The notes beneath the pieces were generated by a model. The model ran no database searches. It was not told the origin of the DNA and saw only the letters and a program-made list of their open reading frames with translations. Positions 1 through 5,948 of a stretch of 10,204 bases of DNA are shown here, in pieces (position 1 is the first letter of the stretch; every line of letters begins with the position of its first letter). The stretch is from Planctomycetaceae bacterium (lineage in GTDB: Bacteria > Planctomycetota > Planctomycetia > Planctomycetales > Planctomycetaceae): positions 1-10,204 of the forward strand of contig JAGQQQ010000147.1 in assembly GCA_020426125.1 (NCBI GenBank), read 5' to 3'. The translations under genes were made by a program, and so were the position numbers.

Positions 1-190
1 GACCAGGCACTTTAGTCCATGTTCGGATGTTGATCATTCGTTATCTCATCGAACACCTTCCATCGGGACCGGTGTCATCTTGACGGGGCGGTTGGTTTCA
101 AATTTCCGTCGTTCGACTTCCAAAGTCCCAGAGCGATCAAAGTCTCGCCCGAAGCGAAAGCGATCGCTGTGAGGCGGTCCAACCCCCTAT

Positions 191-222
191 GACCGAGTCG
201 CAATTCGACCGAGTCGCAATTC
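191..222. repeat. Perfect 16-bp tandem duplication
   Basis: The unit gaccgagtcgcaattc occurs twice back to back with no mismatch (191-206 and 207-222), and the following cgag starts a weak third match. It lies in non-coding sequence downstream of the minus-strand DUF1501 gene. A two-copy perfect tandem repeat suggests a recent slippage or duplication event. No regulatory role can be assigned. Confidence 0.9.
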
Positions 223-234
223 CGAGAATGGATT

Positions 235-252
235 GGCTCCGGGGGCGGAGCC
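235..252 (-). terminator. Possible weak terminator hairpin after the DUF1501 gene
   Basis: A 7-bp perfect GC-rich stem (ggctccg / cggagcc) closes a 4-nt loop about 100 bp past the stop codon of the minus-strand DUF1501 gene. No T tract follows it on the minus strand, so it is not a canonical intrinsic terminator. A second 7-bp stem (339-345 with 354-360, loop 346-353) spans the stop codon itself. Either could protect the 3' end or be chance. Confidence 0.2.
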
Positions 253-347
253 CGACCTTCATTTCGAACAGGGGGCCGCAGTCAAGAAAACACTCTGTGA
301 GCGAATTCCAGCGACCACGACGGACGTGCCCCTCGAAGAGAGCTGTG

Positions 348-1688
348 TCAGACCAGCTCTGGCATGGGGCGGTAGGCGTTTTGATCGACCAGGAACCGGG
401 GGCGGCCTTGAAGGTCTTTCAGAGTCACATGGTCGACGTTGATTCCCAATGAGGAATAGAGTGTCGCGAAGACTTCCTGAAAGTGGACGGGCCGATCCGC
501 CGCGTGTTCGCCGAGGCGGTTCGTCGCTCCGATGACCTGTCCGTGCCGAAGTCCGCCGCCGGCCAGCATCGCGCAGGACACCTGAGGCCAGTGATCGCGA
601 CCGGCATTGTTATTGATTTTCGGGGTTCTTCCAAATTCGCCCCAGACGACAATCGAGACGTCGTCGAGCATCCCCCGCGCTTCCAAATCTTCAATCAAGG
701 CACTCACCGCCTGATCAAGCATGGGGAAATCCTGACGAGCCCGGCCAAAATTGTTGCCGTGCCAATCCCAGCGGCTAAACGACAGGGATACACATCGGAC
801 CCCCGCTTCGATGAGCCGGCGGGCGAGCAGGAAGTTCGTCAGCAATCGGGTACTGCCGTCAGCCTGAAGTTTGTCCTCGCCGTAACCGTAGCGATCGCGA
901 AGTTCTTTGGGTTCCTGTTCGAGATCCAGGGCATCCGCTAACTGGCTGGAGGTGAGGATCCCAAAAGCACGTTGCGTGAATGCATCGTATCCTTCCATCA
1001 TTCCGGAGTGGTCGACTTGGCTCCGGAACCGGTCAAAGGCGGACAGCACCTGCTTGCGGTCGTTCAGGCGGTCCAGCGTGATGCCGTTCAGAACGAGGTC
1101 TTCCTTCCCATCTCCATTAGGGGTGAACGGCGCGTGGGCCACGCCGAGATAGCCTGGCTGGCCATTGTCCCCCCAAGGGGCGTGTCCACACTTCGGGGAG
1201 AGGCCAACGTACGCGGGCATCGCCGGGTCACGAGGCCCATAGAGCTTGGAAAGGACTGATCCCAAGGCGGGCCAACCACCGAGAGGTTGATTTCGATCGG
1301 TCTGACCGGTGAGACATTGAAATGAATAATGAGAACCCGTCGCGCCGACGATCGACCGGATAAAGGTGGCTTTGTCCGCGACGGAAGCAATTCGTGGAAA
1401 CAGTTCGCAAATTTCCACGCCCGGGACCTTGGTCTGAATGGGCGTAAACTCCCCACGGATCTCCGAGGGGGCTTCCATCTTGATGTCCCACATATCCTGA
1501 TGCGGGGGACCACCCGGAAGAAAGATTTGGATGATCCCTTTGTTATTGTGGGGCAGACCGGCCACCTGTTCGGCGCGCAGAATCTGGGGGAGCGTCATGC
1601 CCCCGAGTGCAAGTCCGCCGATTCGCAGAAAGGCGCGGCGGTCCAAACGATCGCAAAGCGGTGTGCGTTTCCCGAGGAGAGTCAACAT
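348..1688 (-). CDS. DUF1501 domain protein, Tat-exported
   Basis: This 446-residue protein belongs to the DUF1501 family (Pfam PF07394), which has an alkaline-phosphatase/sulfatase-like fold and is hugely expanded in Planctomycetota; its substrate is unknown. The N-terminus carries a twin-arginine signal: DRRAFLR at 16-22, then a Gly/Leu-rich hydrophobic stretch at 23-38 ending near LRAE. Family motifs are all present: GGPPHQDMWD at 59-68, DWHGNN at 308-313, WGEFGRTP at 349-356 and GRDHWP at 363-368. The His and Asp residues in these blocks probably form a metal site. Length is normal for the family and the frame is intact. The ATG at 1686-1688 gives the start usual for the family (MLTLLG), although the leader is pyrimidine-rich without a Shine-Dalgarno site. 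In planctomycetes such genes often sit beside a DUF1549/DUF1553 cytochrome-type partner; none is in this window. The gene diverges from the TPR gene. Confidence 0.93.
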   Translation of the reverse strand: MLTLLGKRTPLCDRLDRRAFLRIGGLALGGMTLPQILRAEQVAGLPHNNKGIIQIFLPGGPPHQDMWDIKMEAPSEIRGEFTPIQTKVPGVEICELFPRIASVADKATFIRSIVGATGSHYSFQCLTGQTDRNQPLGGWPALGSVLSKLYGPRDPAMPAYVGLSPKCGHAPWGDNGQPGYLGVAHAPFTPNGDGKEDLVLNGITLDRLNDRKQVLSAFDRFRSQVDHSGMMEGYDAFTQRAFGILTSSQLADALDLEQEPKELRDRYGYGEDKLQADGSTRLLTNFLLARRLIEAGVRCVSLSFSRWDWHGNNFGRARQDFPMLDQAVSALIEDLEARGMLDDVSIVVWGEFGRTPKINNNAGRDHWPQVSCAMLAGGGLRHGQVIGATNRLGEHAADRPVHFQEVFATLYSSLGINVDHVTLKDLQGRPRFLVDQNAYRPMPELV

Positions 1689-1762
1689 GGGAGGGCCTTC
1701 GCTACAGTCATTGAGGAAGGGAAGGGGGGGAGGAAGTGACCGACAATTCGTCGCATTCTTTC

Positions 1763-1792
1763 CTTATCGACGTGTCGGACCTAACTCATCAA
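1763..1792 (-). promoter_or_regulatory. Possible promoter of the DUF1501 gene
   Basis: Read on the minus strand, TTGATG (complement of 1787-1792) is followed after 18 nt by GATAAG (complement of 1763-1768), a loose sigma-70-like pair about 75 nt before the start codon. Both boxes deviate from consensus, so this is only the best candidate in the leader. Confidence 0.2.
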
Positions 1793-1969
1793 GTTAACCA
1801 TATGGGTCCGGGCGTGTCAAATTGATCACAAGAGCGTCAGCCAATTTGATCGAAGATCCGAGTTGACGGAAATCGTTCGGCGAACTCCAGTTTTCCTCAA
1901 GTTCCGGCAAGAACGATCCGCATTTATTGCTGAATCAGGGGAATCGGTTTTTCGAAATCCGTATCAGGA

Positions 1970-1999
1970 TTGACCGAATTCTGGAATTCTGGGTATAGC
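1970..1999 (+). promoter_or_regulatory. Candidate sigma-70-type promoter of the TPR gene
   Basis: TTGACC at 1970-1975 matches five of six -35 consensus bases. It is followed by an 18-nt spacer and TATAGC at 1994-1999, which matches the first four bases of the -10 box. The start codon lies about 50 nt downstream. The spacer contains a perfect tandem 8-mer, gaattctg at 1976-1983 and 1984-1991, which could be a regulator site or chance. A weak purine-rich ribosome-binding stretch (caggga, 2035-2040) precedes the ATG by 8 nt. Confidence 0.4.
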
Positions 2000-2048
2000 C
2001 CCTCTCTCTTCGAAAACGGATCCACTTACGGACGCAGGGAATCACACC

Positions 2049-4343
2049 ATGAGACACTTGTCGAAGTCTCAATTCCTCGAAACGCGAATCGGTTTTTTCC
2101 TGTTGCTCGTCTTGTTGTCCCTCCCCTTGGCCGTCGCCCGTTCGGCGGAATCCTTTGACATTCAGGCCGAACTTGACCAACGGCAACAGCACCTCAACGC
2201 ATTCCTTCAGGCGGACGACGAGGCTGAGAAGGTTCGACTCGTCGAACTGGCGTATGCCAGCGAGAAGCGACTTCTGGAACAGAATCTTCCCGCGGACTTG
2301 CGCCGGCATCTCCTAGACGAACATCTTGGGCTGATGATCTTTCTGGCGGACCATTTTGAACTTCGCGACGTGAATCGAGAGATCGCCCTGCGCCAGGAAA
2401 TTGTGGAGAGGAGGATTGAATGGGATGGTGGGAATTCCCACTGGGAAACACGTTTGGCGAAGAACCAACTTCGCCGAGCGAAGTTCACCAACACCCTGTC
2501 GGACGAGCAACGTCGGCGATTGGTCCGCGCGTTGGAGATCTTTCGCGAAGGAAAACAGCACCAGCAAGACGGTCAGCCTGAGTTGGCGATTTCGAAACTG
2601 AAAGAATGTGCCGCGATCCATCAAGACCTACTCGGACCGGAATACATCAATACGGCATTTGCTCTTCGCGCTTATGTCGATGCAATGGTGACCGTGGAAA
2701 GGGGGGGAGAGGCGTTTGAAGAAGCCAAACTCGCGGCCGAGATCGCCTATCGGGCGTTGGGGCAGTCTCCCGTTGTAGCTGGTGCGCTGGCGGATTGTGC
2801 GAATTGCCTGATGCAACGAGGAGACGCGAAGTGGGCCGCGACGATGCAACAACACGCCCTGCGCATGTCGCAAGCTGTGCTCGGAGAAGAACATGAACAG
2901 ACCATCACTCAACTCAATAACCTCGCGTATTTTCTTTCGGAAACGGATGATCTGGAAAAGGCTTTCCAAGTCGCCAAGTCGGCTGGAATGGCATTTGAAA
3001 AAATGGGGGACAAACGAGCCATCGCGGAGAATGCCAATCTGACCGGAACGATTGCCATGAAATTGGATCATCACGAGGAGGCTTACGCCGCGTTTGTCCA
3101 GGCGGCTCGAATGCAGGAACAGATTCAGGGTCCTCAGGCATTCGAGGTTGCCGTCGCCTGGGGAAATGCCTCACAAGCGGCGACACGCCGTCGAGAGATC
3201 TCGGAAGCGCTTGTCTTCTCCCAGAAGTCCCTGTCGATCATCGATGCGACAATCGGCCGGAATGATCCCAGAGCCGCTCAAATTCTGATTCAACACGCCT
3301 CCGTGCTCCGAAAGCTGGGACGGATGAAGGAGGCGGCCCCTTTGGTGGAGCGGGCATGCGATCTTCTCGCCCGGCAACATGGAACCGACCATCCTAGCTA
3401 TGCCTTGGCCACTTTGGACCTGGCGGTGATTCAATTTGAACGGGGCCAGCGGCAGCTCGCGGAATCGACGGTGTTGAATTCGGTCGAAGTTTTCGAAACG
3501 AGACTGGGACCAAAGAGTTGGGCGTTCGCGGTTGCAATGTCCCGACTCGCGCAACTTCAGGCGAAGAATCAGGAACGAGATCTCGCGAGACAGGCAATCG
3601 AAGTCGCTGGAACAATCGCAGCGGAGTCGTTGAGCCAAGACCATCCGGAGTATGCCTCGTTTCTCAGCCGTGCTGGCGATGTCTATTCTGACCTCGGGGA
3701 ACATGGCTTGGCCAAGGCGACGTTAAATCAGGCCGTGGGGTTGATTGAAGAGAAGTATGGAAGCCGACACCCCGAGTATGCGAGAACCGTTTCCCAACTC
3801 GGGAACGTTCTGCTGGAGACCGACGAGAGAACGCGAGGCGCGGAACTCGTTGAGGTGGGAGAGCGTCTACTGCTCGAAGCCTTGGGAGAGAGCCATCCTC
3901 AAGTTTTCGAGGCAATGAATAACGTCGCACGAGCGCATCGCCTCCTCGGAGACCCCACCACGGCAATCGCGGAACTGACCAATCTGGAACAGAAGGTCCG
4001 GCAGGAATTGGGGGACGACAATGAAATCTACGCGGACGTTCTTCTGGAAATGGGACGTTCCTTGTTGCTGACCGGGGATCAACAGGCCGCGGAAGACGCC
4101 CTGTTGAAAGCGGCGCAAATCGCGACCGACCAATTGGGCGACCGAAACGAAGACGCCCGGCAGGCATTGGAACTGATTGCCTTGCTCCGGGAAAAGGGAA
4201 CGGCTGGCCTGACCAACGAAGTGCTGCTTCGTGTTGAGAAGAAAGTCCAACGAGATTTGGCGAAGGCCGCAGAAACGGAACTGGACGAGTTCGCCCGGCG
4301 GCACCAACGTGTAACCGACCTGATGAACCGCGTCGTCCGTTGA
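2049..4343 (+). CDS. Secreted tetratricopeptide-repeat protein
   Basis: This 764-residue protein has a typical Sec signal: basic residues at 2-13, a hydrophobic core at 14-30, and a likely cleavage after ARSA (residues 30-33). Residues 40-155 are helical and charged without a clear family. From about 160 to 700 the chain consists of TPR units with a period near 42 residues, of the kinesin-light-chain-like kind (TPR_10/TPR_12). The recurrent signature is a Gly-x-x-His-Pro stretch before each helix pair, for example GTDHPSYA at 445-452, DHPEYA at 531-536, GSRHPEYA at 571-578 and GESHPQ at 613-618. The last 45 residues are highly charged and may form a coiled coil. No catalytic domain is fused, unlike many planctomycete TPR proteins that carry a kinase, so the likely role is a periplasmic protein-protein scaffold; the partner is unknown. 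It diverges from the DUF1501 gene, converges on the phosphatase gene, and forms no operon here. Confidence 0.88.
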   Translation: MRHLSKSQFLETRIGFFLLLVLLSLPLAVARSAESFDIQAELDQRQQHLNAFLQADDEAEKVRLVELAYASEKRLLEQNLPADLRRHLLDEHLGLMIFLADHFELRDVNREIALRQEIVERRIEWDGGNSHWETRLAKNQLRRAKFTNTLSDEQRRRLVRALEIFREGKQHQQDGQPELAISKLKECAAIHQDLLGPEYINTAFALRAYVDAMVTVERGGEAFEEAKLAAEIAYRALGQSPVVAGALADCANCLMQRGDAKWAATMQQHALRMSQAVLGEEHEQTITQLNNLAYFLSETDDLEKAFQVAKSAGMAFEKMGDKRAIAENANLTGTIAMKLDHHEEAYAAFVQAARMQEQIQGPQAFEVAVAWGNASQAATRRREISEALVFSQKSLSIIDATIGRNDPRAAQILIQHASVLRKLGRMKEAAPLVERACDLLARQHGTDHPSYALATLDLAVIQFERGQRQLAESTVLNSVEVFETRLGPKSWAFAVAMSRLAQLQAKNQERDLARQAIEVAGTIAAESLSQDHPEYASFLSRAGDVYSDLGEHGLAKATLNQAVGLIEEKYGSRHPEYARTVSQLGNVLLETDERTRGAELVEVGERLLLEALGESHPQVFEAMNNVARAHRLLGDPTTAIAELTNLEQKVRQELGDDNEIYADVLLEMGRSLLLTGDQQAAEDALLKAAQIATDQLGDRNEDARQALELIALLREKGTAGLTNEVLLRVEKKVQRDLAKAAETELDEFARRHQRVTDLMNRVVR

Positions 4344-4519
4344 TGGACTGTGTTCGATCGCTTTTCCGGTGGGGCGTTCCGTACCGGATGAGAGGCCGGA
4401 GCGTTGTGGGGTTCAACGAGCGATCGTAGGGGTGAAGTGATCGAACCCCGGTTCTCTCGCGTCCCGCATGGCCCCCCACCTTGGCATGGGCTTTGGTCAG
4501 CATCTGGAGAGGATGCTTC
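4344..4519. other. Convergent intergenic region with imperfect hairpins
   Basis: These 176 bp lie between the 3' ends of the TPR gene (plus) and the phosphatase gene (minus). Three inverted repeats are visible: tccggt/accgga (4365-4370 with 4383-4388), ggggttc/gaacccc (4408-4414 with 4443-4449) and agcatc/gatgct (4499-4504 with 4512-4517). None is followed by a clear T tract on either strand, so they are at best weak or factor-assisted terminators. Confidence 0.5.
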
Positions 4520-4528
4520 TTATGACCA
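4494..4528 (+). terminator. Possible terminator hairpin between convergent genes
   Basis: The stem agcatc/gatgct (4499-4504 and 4512-4517) with a 7-nt loop is flanked by outer arms tggtca (4494-4499) and tgacca (4523-4528), and is followed on the plus strand by the short T-rich ttctta. It overlaps the TAA stop of the minus-strand phosphatase gene (4520-4522). It could end the TPR transcript, but the T tract is poor. Confidence 0.25.
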
Positions 4529-5866
4529 CAGATCGGAGTCCCCCAGGGGATTGGGAGCACGAAAGGCGGCCAGGATCGATGTAATGTCGTCCCGCTGGGC
4601 GGTTCCCTTGGTGAATCGTTGAACTGATTGATAGAGAGTTTCAATCAATTCCGCGCTCTTTTGGTAGGCATGATGGCGAATCACATTCAGCATGCGCTCG
4701 GCCCCGAATTGTTCCCCTGACTCGGACATCGCTTCTTCGATGCCATCGGTGGGAATCAGCAGTTTGTCTCCGGGCTCCAACCGGACCAATTCCGAGGGAT
4801 CGATCGGCAGATCGGCGACGCCGAGCGGAAGTCCGGTCCCAGTGAATTGGACCGTTTCCCCCCCCTGTCGGAGCAGGTAAGCGGAATGACCCGCGGATGC
4901 GTAGGACATGGTCCGCAGCTCAAGATCAATGCTGGCAAAGAACATGGTAATAAACTGACCTTCGCCATCCTCCCCGTAGGCGGCCTCACTGATCATGAAC
5001 TGGTTGAGTTCGGTGAGGATTCCGCTCGGGTCGACCTGAAACTTTGCCAGAGAGTGGAGGTAGGCCCGGGCCTCGACCATCCGAAGGGCGGAAGCCATTC
5101 CGTGACCGCTAACGTCGCCCACGACCAGCGCGAGGTTTTCGTTCGGTAATGTGAAAAAGTCAAAGTAGTCGCCGCAGCCCTTACAGGCGGAATAGGCTGC
5201 TCCGGCGACATCGATTCCTCGTTTTTGGGGCGATCTTCGCGGATACAGTTGGGATTGAATCTCATCCGCGGCGCTGAGTTCGCGTTCGGCGACAATCCTT
5301 TTTTCCCGTTCGATGGACTGCAAATGGTCCTCACGCGCCTTGGCGAGAACAATATTCTTCACGCGAACAACAAGTTCTCGATCCGAAATGGGCTTCGTGA
5401 GAAAGTCGTTGGCGCCGTGTTTCAAGGCTTGCAACTTGATCTCCTCATCAGTGGCGGCCGTCAACACCACAACGGGAGTCCGCCCCAACTCGGGATGGAT
5501 TCGTATGGCCCGGAGGACATCGATCCCATTCAGCTCGGGCATCTGAAGGTCGAGAAGTACGAGATCCGGTCGCTCACGGAGGATCTCTTGGATCGCCTGA
5601 TGAGGATCAGAGATCCCGGACAGATGCCGGTATCCCTCTTCTTTGAGAAACGCTTGGATGATCTCCAGCATCAACGGTTCATCATCCACGACCAGGATTT
5701 TCGCGTCTCGAAAACTTGCCTGCTCATCGTTGAACTCATTGACGGCCTCTTGAAGTTCCCATCCAAACCGGGAATTGACAAAGTCAAGAACATCTTCCAA
5801 GGATTTCTCCTTCGGATCAGCGAATGAAATCGGCCTTTTGACGGAGCGTCGAAGTGTATTGAACAT
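4520..5866 (-). CDS. Response regulator with RsbU/SpoIIE-type PP2C phosphatase
   Basis: This 448-residue cytoplasmic protein joins a receiver domain to a PPM/PP2C-type Ser/Thr phosphatase output. Residues 1-50 are an unassigned charged extension. The receiver spans about 55-175 with the acidic pair D61-D62, phosphoacceptor D106 (LLDLQMP), T136 and K158 (TKPI). A helical linker (175-210) follows, where the start of the ERELSAADEIQSQLYP signature marks this class. The phosphatase spans about 211-436 with GDYFDF at 232-237, GDVSGHG at 250-256, ASAGH at 323-327, TDGIEEA at 373-379 and RDDIT at 425-429, so the metal-binding Asp residues are present. One oddity is Cys231 where GGD is usual. In known cases such proteins dephosphorylate anti-sigma antagonists in partner switching. 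The ATG is preceded by AGGAAG at 5 nt spacing. It lies 82 bp downstream of the hybrid kinase, its probable phosphodonor; no STAS or anti-sigma gene is in the window. Confidence 0.93.
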   Translation of the reverse strand: MFNTLRRSVKRPISFADPKEKSLEDVLDFVNSRFGWELQEAVNEFNDEQASFRDAKILVVDDEPLMLEIIQAFLKEEGYRHLSGISDPHQAIQEILRERPDLVLLDLQMPELNGIDVLRAIRIHPELGRTPVVVLTAATDEEIKLQALKHGANDFLTKPISDRELVVRVKNIVLAKAREDHLQSIEREKRIVAERELSAADEIQSQLYPRRSPQKRGIDVAGAAYSACKGCGDYFDFFTLPNENLALVVGDVSGHGMASALRMVEARAYLHSLAKFQVDPSGILTELNQFMISEAAYGEDGEGQFITMFFASIDLELRTMSYASAGHSAYLLRQGGETVQFTGTGLPLGVADLPIDPSELVRLEPGDKLLIPTDGIEEAMSESGEQFGAERMLNVIRHHAYQKSAELIETLYQSVQRFTKGTAQRDDITSILAAFRAPNPLGDSDLWS

Positions 5867-5871
5867 AGGTT

Positions 5872-5877
5872 CTTCCT
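5872..5877 (-). promoter_or_regulatory. Shine-Dalgarno site of the phosphatase gene
   Basis: AGGAAG on the minus strand lies 5 nt before the ATG at 5864-5866 and supports that start. It is worth noting because the kinase and DUF1501 genes in this window have no comparable site. Confidence 0.65.
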
Positions 5878-5948
5878 GCGTTTCCTTGGATGGCCCCTGC
5901 TGAATGTCTCAAGGGAATATTCGAGTTCAAACCGGTTCGATGTGTCTG

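Larger units (their letters stand above)
1..347. other. Intergenic stretch without a supportable gene
   Basis: No reading frame here has both a credible start and protein-like features. On the plus strand one frame is open from the window edge to a TGA at 170-172 and another to a TGA at 81-83; either could be the tail of a gene starting outside the window, but neither has a recognisable motif. On the minus strand a stretch of about 45 codons is open between a TAG near 187-189 and a TGA near 45; it looks mildly protein-like but lacks an early ATG. The region holds a 16-bp tandem duplication and two small hairpins near the end of the DUF1501 gene. It is effectively the 3' flank of that gene. 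Confidence 0.5.
1689..2048. other. Divergent intergenic region, DUF1501 / TPR genes
   Basis: These 360 bp separate two divergently transcribed genes and should carry both promoters. Visible elements are a 24-nt all-purine run on the plus strand (1713-1736, pyrimidine in the DUF1501 leader), two near-identical 10-mers (caaattgatc at 1818-1827 and caatttgatc at 1842-1851, 24 bp apart), a lone TTGACG at about 1863-1868 without a matching -10, and a better promoter candidate at 1970-1999. No open reading frame here looks coding. Confidence 0.6.

Noticed and set aside
159..168. AGCGATCGCT palindrome (HIP1-like core), with a second GCGATCGC at 891-898
   Set aside because: HIP1 is a cyanobacterial genome-wide repeat; two copies in 10 kb, one inside a gene, are expected by chance in this base composition.
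3664..4644. 326-codon minus-strand reading frame opposite the TPR gene
   Set aside because: It is antisense to the well-supported TPR gene, runs across the intergenic region into the phosphatase 3' end, and is Arg/Pro/Ser-rich without any domain: a high-GC shadow.
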